This document shows, in pieces, positions 26,325 to 38,354 of a stretch of 64,000 nucleotides of DNA. Position 1 is the stretch's first letter, and the number at the start of each line of letters is the position of its first letter. Source of the DNA: Pantoea latae (GTDB lineage Bacteria; Pseudomonadota; Gammaproteobacteria; Enterobacterales; Enterobacteriaceae). The stretch spans positions 62,001 through 126,000 of the forward strand of contig NZ_MWUE01000003.1 of assembly GCF_002077695.1 (NCBI RefSeq), given 5' to 3'. The notes beneath the pieces were generated by a model. That model was given only the letters and a program-made list of their open reading frames with translations. It was not told the DNA's origin and searched no databases. The translations under genes and the position numbers were made by a program.

Positions 26325-27413
26325 ATGTCCGCACTGCCGCACTACGCGTCGCAACGCGCCCGTTTTATCGCCGCCGTCAGGCGCCAGAATGGCGCGCTGA
26401 CCGCCTATCCGCATCCGCTGCCAGGTCCGCAGGGGGAAGCGCTCTACACCGATGTCGCGGTGCTGGGCGATGCCGGCGCGTCGAAGGTGATGTTAATTAT
26501 CTCCGGCACGCACGGCGTGGAGGGCTACTACGGTTCCGACAGCCAGATAGCGTGGGTTAATCAGTTTGATCTGACCGCTTTGCCCGACGACACCGCTATT
26601 GTGCTGCTGCATCTGCTCAATCCCTGGGGCGCCGCTCACCTGCGGCGCGTCAATGAAGAGAATATCGACCTCAATCGCAACTTTCTCGATTTCAGCCAGC
26701 CGCCGCCCGCCAACGCTGCCTATGCCGACTGGCACACCCTCTACCACGGCGACCGCGCCGACGCGGACCAGCGGCTACAGCAGGCGCTCGACAGCGCCGG
26801 TTGGTTAGCGATCAAGCGAGTGGTGGAGGCGGGGCAGTATCAGTTTGCCGACGGCTTCTTCTATGGCGGCGCGCAGCCCAGCTGGTCTTATCAAACGCTA
26901 TTACGCATCATCGAAACGCATCTCTCCCGCGCCAGCACGCTGCTCAGCTTTGATTTGCATACCGGCGCAGGTGCGTGGGGCCATCCGATGCTGCTCGCCA
27001 TCGCCGAACAGCCCGTGGCCGCGCACCAGTGGGGAAAAGCGCTCTATGGCGAATGGCTGACGCTGCTGTTTACCGGCGCTGGACGCGACAGCGAAACCGG
27101 CGTCACCGCCACCGCCACCGGCTATCTGTCGCAGTTTCTGCTCAGCGCGCTGCCCGCGACCCGGCTGTTGCCGCTGGTGGTGGAGTGCGGCACCTTGCCC
27201 GGAGAAGAGATGCATCGCCGGGTGCGCGACGATCACTGGCTGCACCTGCAGGGCGATCCGGCCAGTGAGGCGGGGCGCGCCATTAAACAGCGGCTGGTGG
27301 AGGGATTCTGGCCGTCAGATCGCGACTGGCGCGATCTGACGGCGTTCCGCACCCAGCAGATCTTCAGCCGCGGATGGCAGGGGCTGGTCACACTGGATCA
27401 TAACCGGCCATAA
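26325..27413 (+). CDS. DUF2817 (M14-like zinc carboxypeptidase) protein
   Basis: This 362-residue protein belongs to the DUF2817 family, related to M14 zinc carboxypeptidases and succinylglutamate desuccinylase/aspartoacylase. SGTHGVEGYYGS near residue 60 supplies the HxxE metal pair (His63, Glu66), NIDLNRNFLDF near 133-143 the substrate-binding Asn-Arg, and FDLHTGAGAWG a downstream metal His. VVECG near the C-terminal third may carry the catalytic Glu. No signal peptide is seen, so it is probably cytoplasmic. It follows a basic amino acid binding-protein gene and its last 16 bp overlap the end of the convergent oxygenase gene. Hydrolysis of an acylated or peptide-linked amino acid is the likely chemistry. 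Confidence 0.82.
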   Translation: MSALPHYASQRARFIAAVRRQNGALTAYPHPLPGPQGEALYTDVAVLGDAGASKVMLIISGTHGVEGYYGSDSQIAWVNQFDLTALPDDTAIVLLHLLNPWGAAHLRRVNEENIDLNRNFLDFSQPPPANAAYADWHTLYHGDRADADQRLQQALDSAGWLAIKRVVEAGQYQFADGFFYGGAQPSWSYQTLLRIIETHLSRASTLLSFDLHTGAGAWGHPMLLAIAEQPVAAHQWGKALYGEWLTLLFTGAGRDSETGVTATATGYLSQFLLSALPATRLLPLVVECGTLPGEEMHRRVRDDHWLHLQGDPASEAGRAIKQRLVEGFWPSDRDWRDLTAFRTQQIFSRGWQGLVTLDHNRP

Positions 27414-28168
27414 AAGGTCATGCGTGCCGACTCCGACAGCGCGATGCCGGGCTGGGTATTGTAGGCCAGCACCGCCAGCATCCGCGTGATATCCCCTTCA
27501 GTCGGGGTGACGCGGTGCAGGGAGTTGCGGCCGCGAAACAGCACCAGATCGCCCGCCTCAATCGCCAGCGCCTCTACCGGCCGACGCTGATCCAGCACGG
27601 CCGCCACGCCGTCGAAGTTCATCTCGCCGGCGTCGGCGTCGCGCAAATCCTTCACATACTGAAATACGCCGCCCGCGCGCGGCTTCTGCAGCAGCAGGGT
27701 GATGGCGAAAGAGGAGTTGTCGAAGTGCCAACCGAGTTCCTGTCCGTCAGGCGCGTAGTGCACATTGATAGAGGAGAGCGGATCGGCATAGGGATAGAGC
27801 GCGGCTTCCCCCAGCACGTCGCACAGAAAATGCTGGAACAGCGCGTCGTTGTAGAGCTGGCGCAGCGGCGAATCCGCCGCAATGACGTCGTCGGTGATGC
27901 AGCCTTTAGTGCTGGTCACGTCGCGATTGCGCGGGTGATCGGCGCTGTAGGCCTTATCCGCCGGCATTAAATAGACGTTGTGCTTGCTGATAGTGTGATA
28001 AGCCTGATGGCGCTGGGCGTCGCCTTCGGCAATCATCATTTGCAGCGCGGCAGGCTGGATAAACTGACGCAGCACCAGCGCGCCGTGCTGGTCAAGCTGC
28101 GCGCGGCACTGGCGTCGCCAGCTGGCGTCGGCGAGCGGATGTAAATCAGAACGGATCAAAGCGGACAT
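27398..28168 (-). CDS. 2-oxoglutarate/Fe(II) oxygenase (free amino acid hydroxylase-like)
   Basis: This 256-residue protein has the Fe(II) facial triad of 2OG oxygenases: His148-Phe-Asp150 in GWHFDNSSF and His218 in RNSLHRVTP, with Arg229 available for 2-oxoglutarate. The surrounding blocks (GGVFQYV, AGDLVLFRGRNSLHRVTP) resemble the BesD/HalD group of enzymes acting on free amino acids. The halogenases there replace the Asp with Gly; Asp is kept here, so hydroxylation is expected. The start is uncertain: an ATG pair at 28186/28183 adds six residues and neither site has a clear ribosome sequence. The gene overlaps the DUF2817 gene tail to tail and is divergent from a LysR gene. Confidence 0.75.
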   Translation of the reverse strand: MSALIRSDLHPLADASWRRQCRAQLDQHGALVLRQFIQPAALQMMIAEGDAQRHQAYHTISKHNVYLMPADKAYSADHPRNRDVTSTKGCITDDVIAADSPLRQLYNDALFQHFLCDVLGEAALYPYADPLSSINVHYAPDGQELGWHFDNSSFAITLLLQKPRAGGVFQYVKDLRDADAGEMNFDGVAAVLDQRRPVEALAIEAGDLVLFRGRNSLHRVTPTEGDITRMLAVLAYNTQPGIALSESARMTFYGRL

Positions 28169-28265
28169 AGCAGCGGTTCTCATCATGACAGGTGTTGCAA
28201 ACTGTAGCGCGCTGATAAGTTACTGCGTAACGATAGTTATTTAACGCCTTGTTAAGGAAAGTTTA

Positions 28266-29165
28266 ATGCTCGCTCAGTCACCGCGTTTACCAAAAATCAG
28301 CCTGATTCAGTCGTTCAAGGTCGCGGCGGAATTGGGCAGTCTGGCGAAGGCCGCCGCGCAGCTGGCCCTGACCCCTGCGGCAGTCAGCCAGCAGATTCGC
28401 CAGCTCGAAGAGCAGCTCGGCAGCGCGCTCTTTGTGCGCACGCAGAGCGGCGTGATGCTCACCGAGACCGGCAAAGAGTATCTGCGCTACGTCAGCGAGG
28501 CCTTTGATATTCTCTATCTCGGGCAGCAGAACCTGCGTCACGCGGCGGTGATGCCCAGCCTGACGCTCTACGCGCTGCCTGCGCTGGCGTCGAAATGGCT
28601 GCTGCCCAACATTATGCAGTGGCGCGAACGCTGCCCGGATATCGACCTCGCCCTGCACGGCACCCACGCGCCGGTCGATTTCAACGCCACGCCGGCCGAT
28701 TTTGTACTCTGCTTCGGTGAGGATCGCTATCCGCAGCTCGATAAGCAGCGCCTGTTTCTTGATGAGGTGGTGCCGGTCGCCAGCCCGAGTCTGCTGCGCC
28801 GCTACTCGCTGGCGACTGCCCTGAGCGAGGCGCCGCTGATCCACCTCGACTGGGGCAATGAAGGGCGTTTTCTGCCTGACTGGCGCAGCTGGCAGCAGGC
28901 GAGAGGAATAACACCCTCAGCGCCGCAGCCGGCGTTCAGCTTTAATCTCACCTCGCTGGCGATAGACGCCGCGGTGGTGGGCGCGGGCGTGCTGCTGGGA
29001 CAGAAAAGGCTGATCGCCGCAGAGCTGGCGCGCGGCGATCTGGTGGCGATCGATGCGCTCAGCCTGCCGCTGAGCAAACCCTACTTTCTCGCGTGGCCGC
29101 AGCGAACGCAAAGCCAGCCGGGCAGTGAGGCGCTGATCGCCTGGCTGACGCAGCTGGCGAGTTAG
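28266..29165 (+). CDS. LysR-family regulator (GcvA-like)
   Basis: This 299-residue LysR-type regulator of the GcvA-like subgroup has an N-terminal helix-turn-helix (residues about 12-70, SLAKAAAQLALTPAAVSQQIRQLE) and an effector domain with the typical KWLLPNIMQWRERCPDIDLAL opening. It is divergent from the 2OG oxygenase gene with about 100 bp between starts, so that gene is the likely target. Its stop lies 3 bp from the stop of the convergent GH2 gene. The coinducer may be an amino acid, judging from the neighbours (inference). Confidence 0.9.
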   Translation: MLAQSPRLPKISLIQSFKVAAELGSLAKAAAQLALTPAAVSQQIRQLEEQLGSALFVRTQSGVMLTETGKEYLRYVSEAFDILYLGQQNLRHAAVMPSLTLYALPALASKWLLPNIMQWRERCPDIDLALHGTHAPVDFNATPADFVLCFGEDRYPQLDKQRLFLDEVVPVASPSLLRRYSLATALSEAPLIHLDWGNEGRFLPDWRSWQQARGITPSAPQPAFSFNLTSLAIDAAVVGAGVLLGQKRLIAAELARGDLVAIDALSLPLSKPYFLAWPQRTQSQPGSEALIAWLTQLAS

Positions 29166-29168
29166 TGT

Positions 29169-31363
29169 TCAGGGCGCCACATCAAACTCCATCTGGTTGC
29201 GCGCCAGCACCCGTTGCGCTTTAGTGATTGTCACCGACACGCGCAGCGCGCCTTGACGTGACGGTGTCACCGGCAGCTCAACCACTTTTTTCCCGCTGTC
29301 CGCCGCGATATCCAGCGCCTGCTCGCCCTGCGCCAGCACCCGATCGCCCTGTGCAATGCGCCAGCGCAGCTGACTGCCGGGATGCGCCACCGGCAGGTCG
29401 TTGATCGCCCACAGGTTGATCTGTCCCGGCTGCCCCACCTTCCAGTCGAGGCTTTTCGGCTCAATCGAGGGCAGCAGCGGCTGATAGGCGCGCTTCAGCG
29501 CCGTATAGCCCGGTTTAGGATGACGCAAATAGTCCACCACGCCCCAGTTCACCGAAGGCCAGATCTCAACGAACATAAACTGAAAAAGCGCAGTAACCGG
29601 CTGGAAGCGCTGGCGTCGATAGCTCTCTGCGGCGATGGCCACCAGCCGCGCCTGATAGCGCTGGGTATTGGCGATAAAGGTGTTGATATTCTCCCCGCGT
29701 GAAATTTTGGCGTTCTGGAAGGTCTGGATCGGCTGAAAGTTATGGTACTTCCAGCGCGTCCATTTGGGATCGCCCGGCTGCGTGGTGGCGGGCCAGAGTT
29801 CACTCTGCGGAATAAAGGTGCGCAGCGTGGCGAGCCGCGGCAGCGCCTGCGCGCCGAACTCGGTGATGGTGGCGGTTTTCGCTGGTTCCAGCAGGTTGGC
29901 CAGCGTGCCGAAATACCAGCCTGCCCAGTAGTGCTCTTCCACGGCGGAGAAAGGATGCACGATACGGCTGGTGTCTTTGGCCAGCGTATCCGCCACCCGC
30001 TGCATCAGGTTGCGGTTGAGATCTTTGTTCCAGTCGGGAAAACGCTTGCCCATCCACGGCGAGTTGAACGGCGGTTCGTTTTGTCCGCCCCAGACCACCA
30101 CGGCGGGCGAGTTGCCGAACTGTTCAACCATCTCCTGCGTCTGGCGCACGGCGTTGTCGGCGAAGGCGGGGGTGTCGTTGTAGCCCCACTGCAGCGGCAC
30201 ATCCTGCCAGATCAGCAGTCCGCGCTCGTCAGCCGCCTGATAGAGGGCGCGGTTTGCCACGTGACCATGCACGCGGATGGCGTTGGCGTTCATCGCCTCG
30301 ACCAGGTCGAAATCGCGCCCGTAGCGCGCCTTGTTCATGGTGCTGAGCCAGGGCGAGCCGATGTAGTTGGTGCCGCGAATAAACAGGCGCTGGCCGTTGA
30401 GCAGCCACCCTTTGTTTTGCGGCTGCTCCACCACCTGCCGCAGGCCGGTGCGGCTGCTGCGCTGATCGAGGGTGCCGCGATCGTCGCGCAGCCTGACCTG
30501 CACCTGATAGAGGTTCGGCTTGCCGTAGCCCTTTGGCCACCAGAGCTGCGCGTTCGGCATCGGCAGCGTCACCACGATGCGCTGCGTCTCGCCGCCGGTG
30601 GGCTGTAGCGTCACCGCCTGCGACAGGCGATAGTTCTTGCCGCTGAAATTGTCGGGGCGCGCGGTGAGATCGAGCGTCGCCGCTTTCGCCGCCGGCGCGC
30701 GATAGACAAACTCCACGCGCAGGCGCGGCTGCGTCAGCCCCTGCGACCAGTCGGGCCGGAGAATAACGTTATCGATCGCCACGTCGCGGCTTAGCCGCAG
30801 CCTGACCGGCGACCAGATGCCGCCAGAGTTGGCGTCCTGGCCCTGCGGCGACCAGGCGCCGCCCGGACGGGAGTCGTGCTGGTTAAGAATGCCCTTCATC
30901 AGATTTTTACGCAGCGGCCAGTTCTTTTGCGGATCTTCAAACGGGCTGTCAACACGCACCGCCAGCCGGTTGTAGCGCGTCAGCGCAGAGGTGATATCGA
31001 CCGCGAAGCGCTGGAAATAGCCCTCGTGTCGCGCCAGCTTCTGGCCGTTGAGCCAGACGTCGGCGAAGTAATCCACGCCGTCGAACTCCAGCGTCGCCAG
31101 CCGTCCGGCGTCACGGCGCTGCGGCAGAGAGAACTCGGTGCGATACCAGAGTGCGCCCTGATGATCCCAGCCGGCGCTGTACCAGTTAGCCGGCACGCGC
31201 AGCGAACGCCATGCGCGATCGCTGCCGCGCCAGCCGACAAAATCGGGGTCGTTGGCGTCATGGGCGCGCCACTCGCCCGCCAGCGACCAGCTTTCCGGCG
31301 GGGCGAGCGGTGCGGCGAACAGCGGCGCGCAAAACAGCAGGCTTAGCGACAAGGCATAACGCA

Positions 31364-31364
<1 letters not shown>
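29169..31364 (-). CDS. Exported glycoside hydrolase family 2 protein
   Basis: This 731-residue GH2-type beta-glycosidase has a signal peptide (residues 1-18). A jelly-roll sugar-binding domain runs to about 195, an immunoglobulin-like domain to about 310, and a TIM barrel from about 315 to 620. The predicted acid/base is Glu430 in WGGQNEPP and the nucleophile Glu502 in ITEFGAQ. The subfamily looks mannosidase-like, but specificity cannot be read. It is the last gene of the leftward GT2 operon, and its ATG shares a base with the histidine kinase stop (TGATG), which ties it to the polysaccharide locus. A periplasmic role in trimming or recycling the polymer is inferred. Confidence 0.88.
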
Positions 31365-34051
<2,687 letters not shown>

Positions 34052-34060
34052 CACGCCTCC

Positions 34061-35464
34061 TTAATTCAGGTTGCCGCTCTGGGCAGGGTTGTTAAGCGGG
34101 AAACAGCGCTGCGGCGCGGTAAAGGGATCCGCCAGCTGGCGACGGAAGTAGCTGCTGTCGCTTAGCTCGCTGTCGCGCAGCAGCGCGCCCATATTCGCCT
34201 TGAACAGCAGCGCCTCCAGCACCGTGGCGTTGGTGGTAAGGGTGATGGCGCGGTTGTAGTCGCCGGTCGCCTCGACGCGCCCCTCAAACCAGCCGCGCTG
34301 CGGATCGTTCTGCCGCTGCGTCATCGCCATCAGCGCGTCGGTAAAGGGGGTTTGCCACAGCGCCCAGAGGCCGAACACCGCGCGGGTTGACACCTGCGCC
34401 AGGCGCGGCACCCACTTGCCGTCGTCCGCCAGGGTGTTCCAGGCGTAGCCGTTGGCGAAAATGGTGTCGTTGACGTGCCAGGGCGGCGCGGAAATGTTGA
34501 AATCGCTGCGCGCGGTCAGGATATTTTTCTGCTGCCAGCGCATCTCCTGCACGCGATAGACGTTGCTGGCGCGCTGGCGCTGCAGCGCGACGATGTCGCG
34601 ATCGGCGCCAGGCAGCGTCCAGGCGTACTCCATGCCGCTCAGCACATAGGGCATGGTGGTGATGGCAGCGGGAGTCCAGGTGGTGCGCGGATCGCGCGCA
34701 TCAATATCCAGCGCCAGCCCGTCGATAATCACATGCTGGGCGGGCGGACGCAGCGACTGATCGTTGGCAAATCCCCAGAGGCCAAAGCCCGCCGCGCTGT
34801 ATTCGCTGTCGCCGAGACGTCCCTCCGCCTGCGGCGTCAGCTTCTGCTGGCGCATCTGGCCGGCGTAGAGCTGCCCTTTGCTATCCACCACGCGGCAAAA
34901 ATCCCAGCGCAGCACCACGCGCTCCAGATATTCGCTGTATTCGGGATGAAACGCCGCCACGATGCGCAGCGCCATCATCAGCCGCGCCATATCTTTCGCC
35001 GACCAGCCGATCACCTGCGGCGTGTTGGCGTAGCCCACCATCGCCACGCTGGTGGCGCTGTAGAGCAGGTTAGGCACGTTGGCCGAGGTGAGCGGCAGGC
35101 GGTTAAGGGTGCCGAGCAGCAGCGTCAGGCGGCGATCGAAGGCCTCGTCGTCGATCAGATCGAGCTGGCGCGCCGCCGTCAGCGCGATCAGCGTGTCGCC
35201 CATCTGCCACAGGCTCACCACCGGCCGCTTGTCGCTGCCGTTGACCAGCCCGGTTTGCGGCTGGGCGTTGTTCTCGAAATAGCGCCAGGCAATAGCCGCC
35301 CAGCGGCGCTCCTGATCGCTGAGCGCCCCCAGCCGCGCGGTGGTGTGCCAGCCGCCGTTCACCAGCCAGCGCCAGCCTGCGGCCTGGTTCCAGGCCAGCA
35401 GCGCGAAAACCAGCCCCGCCGCCAGCAGCAGTGTGATAAGCGCGCGAATTACTGTTTTAGGCAT
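34061..35464 (-). CDS. DUF3131 protein, third copy
   Basis: This 467-residue protein has one N-terminal membrane helix (residues about 6-25) and a periplasmic DUF3131 domain. The repeat family shows in LSDQERRWAAIAWRYFENN, QTGLVN, SLWQMGDTLIALTAARQLDLID, a GWSAKDMARLMMALRI block and a W-D-F motif. The start overlaps the end of the preceding DUF3131 gene by 16 bp. DUF3131 looks like an all-helical (alpha/alpha) barrel of the kind used by glycan-processing enzymes; this is my inference, not an established activity. It is one of three clear paralogues in tandem, each with a different membrane anchor or tail. Confidence 0.8.
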   Translation of the reverse strand: MPKTVIRALITLLLAAGLVFALLAWNQAAGWRWLVNGGWHTTARLGALSDQERRWAAIAWRYFENNAQPQTGLVNGSDKRPVVSLWQMGDTLIALTAARQLDLIDDEAFDRRLTLLLGTLNRLPLTSANVPNLLYSATSVAMVGYANTPQVIGWSAKDMARLMMALRIVAAFHPEYSEYLERVVLRWDFCRVVDSKGQLYAGQMRQQKLTPQAEGRLGDSEYSAAGFGLWGFANDQSLRPPAQHVIIDGLALDIDARDPRTTWTPAAITTMPYVLSGMEYAWTLPGADRDIVALQRQRASNVYRVQEMRWQQKNILTARSDFNISAPPWHVNDTIFANGYAWNTLADDGKWVPRLAQVSTRAVFGLWALWQTPFTDALMAMTQRQNDPQRGWFEGRVEATGDYNRAITLTTNATVLEALLFKANMGALLRDSELSDSSYFRRQLADPFTAPQRCFPLNNPAQSGNLN

Positions 35465-36999
35465 GTGGTCGCCACCGGCGGTAACTTCACAGGCGCCTGG
35501 CTGTCGCAGCGCGCGCACTTACAGGCCTGGCACGACGGCGCGCTGCGCACGGCGGTGCCGCTCTGCTCGCACCAGTTTTTAATGCCGGGCGTCACGTTGA
35601 GGAACGGGCGGTTGCGCGGCGTATTGTTGGGATCGAAGATATCGACCACGCGTTTTTCCCACATTGAGGGCGCGTAGCTCGCCTTGCGCGGATCGTTGCT
35701 GTTGAAGCGCAGCAGCTTGCCCTCTTTTTTAAACAGCAGCGCCTCCATCATGATGCCGTTGTTGTTGGCGGTGAACTCTTTGATCGGCCCGTCGCCGTTT
35801 TCGTACAACCCTTCGTAGTAGCCTTTATTCGCTTCGTCGGCGTTTTCGATAGTGTCGAACAAACGGTCGGTGTAGGGCGAATCCCACAGCACCCACATGC
35901 CGAGCGCCGCCTTGAGCGACACCGCCGCCACGTTAGGCACATACTGGCCTTTATCGGTAATGGTGTTCCAGTTAAAACCGTCGCTAAACACCGTGTCGTA
36001 TACGAAGTAGGGAGACTTATCGAGCTGATGCTCGGAGCGCGCCGTCAGCACGCCGGTGATCATGTAGCGATTTTCCTGTGCCTGATAGACGCGGTCGGCG
36101 AAGTTTTTCATCCACGGATGGCTGAAGCTGTTGGCATGATTGTCACGATCGTCGGCGTTGTCCCAGCCCATTTCCAGACCGTGCAGCAGATAAGACTCTG
36201 TTACCACGTAGTTGTGCTGGTTGGTCAGGCGTGGATCGCGCGAGTCGTAAGGCACCAGCACGCAGTAGATATCGGCCAGCGCGTAAGGCTCAGGTCGGCT
36301 CGCCTGACAGGTGGTAAAGCCCCACAGCTGATAGCCGGCGGCGGCGTACTCCTCATAGCCAAGACGGCCTTCCTGCACGTACTGCGGCTGCTTTTTGCCG
36401 TCAAGATAGGCGCCGTAGAGCGTGCCGCAGTCATCCACCACGTGGGTAAAATCCCAGCCGAGCACCACGTTATCGATGTTGTTGCTGTGCTCCGGGTAGC
36501 GCTCTTTGATGATCTTCAGCCAGAGCAGCATGCGGCCGATATCGATAGCGGAGAAGCCGATCTCGCCCGGTTTGTTGAGGTAGTCCACCTTCTGACCGGT
36601 AATGGTGTTGTAGGCCTTGTTCGGCACCTGGTTTTGAAACAGCACCAGTTTGTTCAGGGTCGCCATAAACTGCAGCAGCCGCCGGTCGAACTCCGCTTTA
36701 TCGATAATCCCTAACTCACGCGCCGCGGTGAGCGCCGCCAGATAGGAGGCGCTGTCCCACATGGTGGTGGAGGGATATTTGTTGACCGCGTTGACCAGCC
36801 CGGTGGTCGGCTGCGTGTTGGCGACGAAGTAGGCCCAGGCGTTTTTCGCCACCGCCATTTCACGGTCGCTTAGCTCGCCGTGACGCACTTTATAATCTGA
36901 CGCGGGCAGGCTGACCGCCGCCTGAACCGCGGGCGCCAGAAGCACCAGCGCAGCCAGCAGGGCGGCGAGGCCAGACCGGCGAAGCCATAAAAATCTCAT
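35449..36999 (-). CDS. DUF3131 protein, second copy, with Cys-rich tail
   Basis: This 516-residue protein has a signal peptide (hydrophobic residues about 9-27, likely cleaved near VQA) and a DUF3131 domain over about 40-460. It carries QPTTGLVN, TMWDSASYLAALTAARELG and EIGFSAIDIGRMLLWL, the best-conserved blocks shared with its two neighbours. Unlike them it has a C-terminal tail rich in Cys (CEQSG, CQACKCARC and a last Cys near the end), suggesting metal binding or disulfides in the periplasm. Its ATG overlaps the upstream DUF3131 stop as ATGA, so the two are coupled. Function is unknown. Confidence 0.8.
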   Translation of the reverse strand: MRFLWLRRSGLAALLAALVLLAPAVQAAVSLPASDYKVRHGELSDREMAVAKNAWAYFVANTQPTTGLVNAVNKYPSTTMWDSASYLAALTAARELGIIDKAEFDRRLLQFMATLNKLVLFQNQVPNKAYNTITGQKVDYLNKPGEIGFSAIDIGRMLLWLKIIKERYPEHSNNIDNVVLGWDFTHVVDDCGTLYGAYLDGKKQPQYVQEGRLGYEEYAAAGYQLWGFTTCQASRPEPYALADIYCVLVPYDSRDPRLTNQHNYVVTESYLLHGLEMGWDNADDRDNHANSFSHPWMKNFADRVYQAQENRYMITGVLTARSEHQLDKSPYFVYDTVFSDGFNWNTITDKGQYVPNVAAVSLKAALGMWVLWDSPYTDRLFDTIENADEANKGYYEGLYENGDGPIKEFTANNNGIMMEALLFKKEGKLLRFNSNDPRKASYAPSMWEKRVVDIFDPNNTPRNRPFLNVTPGIKNWCEQSGTAVRSAPSCQACKCARCDSQAPVKLPPVATTCLKQ

Positions 37000-38354
37000 T
37001 TCGATGTTACTCCTTGTTGCTGCGGCTGCGTAGCGGGTTGAGGGGCGGCGAGACAGCCCAGGCAGAGAAGCTGGCCGTGGGCGATATAGGAGAGGCTCTC
37101 CAGCACCATCGCATTGGTGTCCGCGTCGATAGCGGCGTTGATCGATCCGTCGGCGTTATAGCCCGCCTTCCAGCCTTTGCCAGGTTCGAGCATCGGCAGC
37201 ATCTCTTTGCGCAGCGTCTCGCTCCAGCGGTTGCGGAACAGCGCATACCAGGCGAAGGCGGAGCGGGTCGAGGTGAGGGCGCGGCTGGCGAGCGACTCGC
37301 TCGGGTCGTCGTTAAGGTTTTCAACCGGCAGCGGCTGGCTGGCCGGCAGCGTGCCGACAAAATCGGGCGCCTGTTCGGCATAGTCGCTGTTGATCGCCTC
37401 CTCATCCGACGGCGTGCCGGTGCGGTTCTGCACGATCTGCATAATGCGCCAGGTGATTTCACCGCTGCGCGCGTCGAAGCCCTGCTCCAGTCCGGTCAGC
37501 AGATAGGGCATGCTGATCAGCGAGGGCTGTTTGCCCCAGGGCGTGCGCAGCCCCTCGTCGGGCACCGCGTGACCGTCGATCTCTACCAGCTTCAGGCCGT
37601 CCGGCGGCTGGCTTACCGCCAGCCCGGCGGCGGCGTTGATCAGGCGCAGCACGCTGCCCGCATAGAGGCGATAGCCGTAGCTGCCGCGCGGATCGTCGGT
37701 GCGGATCACCCAGCGGTTGACCGGCAGGCTGGCGCCCTGCGGTCCACTGCTCTGCAGCAGGCCGGCGAGCTGCCAGCGCGAGAGCAGCTGGTTAACCGCC
37801 GCCGCATGCTGCGGGTAGCGCCACAACAGGATCTGCAGCGGCATCAGCAGGCGGCCCATATCGATCGCCGAGCCGGCGTTCTGATCCGCCGACGGCAGCA
37901 CCTCCAGCGAATCCGCCTGATAAAAGGCGGCGGGCAGGCCGTCCGGCTTCAGCGGCAGTGCGCTCAGCGTGTCGAGCGCCGAGGCGACGCGATCGTCAAA
38001 CTCCGCATTAGGAATAATCGCCAGCTGCTGCGCCGCAATCGTCGCCAGCAGATAGCTGCCGGTGCTCCACAGGCTGAGCCAGGGCTTATCCGCTTCACCA
38101 TTCACCAGCCCGTTGGCCTGGGTGTTGTTGACAAAATATTGCCAGGCGATGCGCGCCCAGACCGCCTCGTCAAAGGTGAGATCGCGCTGCTGCGGCAGCG
38201 GCGGAAAGGTTTTGCTCAGCACGATGCCGTCGGTGGTTTCGACGCGCGTCGGCATCTGTCGCTCGACCCACAGCACAATGGCGAAACCGATCAGAAACCC
38301 GATCAGAATGGTCAGGTAGCTGCGCGCGCTGTAAATACCCGATTTGAGGCTCAT
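36996..38354 (-). CDS. DUF3131 protein, first copy (membrane anchored)
   Basis: This 452-residue protein has one membrane helix at residues about 10-30 (SYLTILIGFLIGFAIVLWV) and a periplasmic DUF3131 domain: RIAWQYFVNNTQANGLVNG, SLWSTGSYLLATIAAQQLAII and GSAIDMGRLLMPLQI. A short C-terminal CLGC pair follows LSYIAHGQ. The ATG overlaps the GT2 stop as ATGA. It is the most divergent of the three copies and is cotranscribed directly behind the synthase, which fits a partner of the synthase on the periplasmic side (inference). An open 12-residue N-terminal extension has no good ribosome site. Confidence 0.8.
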   Translation of the reverse strand: MSLKSGIYSARSYLTILIGFLIGFAIVLWVERQMPTRVETTDGIVLSKTFPPLPQQRDLTFDEAVWARIAWQYFVNNTQANGLVNGEADKPWLSLWSTGSYLLATIAAQQLAIIPNAEFDDRVASALDTLSALPLKPDGLPAAFYQADSLEVLPSADQNAGSAIDMGRLLMPLQILLWRYPQHAAAVNQLLSRWQLAGLLQSSGPQGASLPVNRWVIRTDDPRGSYGYRLYAGSVLRLINAAAGLAVSQPPDGLKLVEIDGHAVPDEGLRTPWGKQPSLISMPYLLTGLEQGFDARSGEITWRIMQIVQNRTGTPSDEEAINSDYAEQAPDFVGTLPASQPLPVENLNDDPSESLASRALTSTRSAFAWYALFRNRWSETLRKEMLPMLEPGKGWKAGYNADGSINAAIDADTNAMVLESLSYIAHGQLLCLGCLAAPQPATQPQQQGVTSK

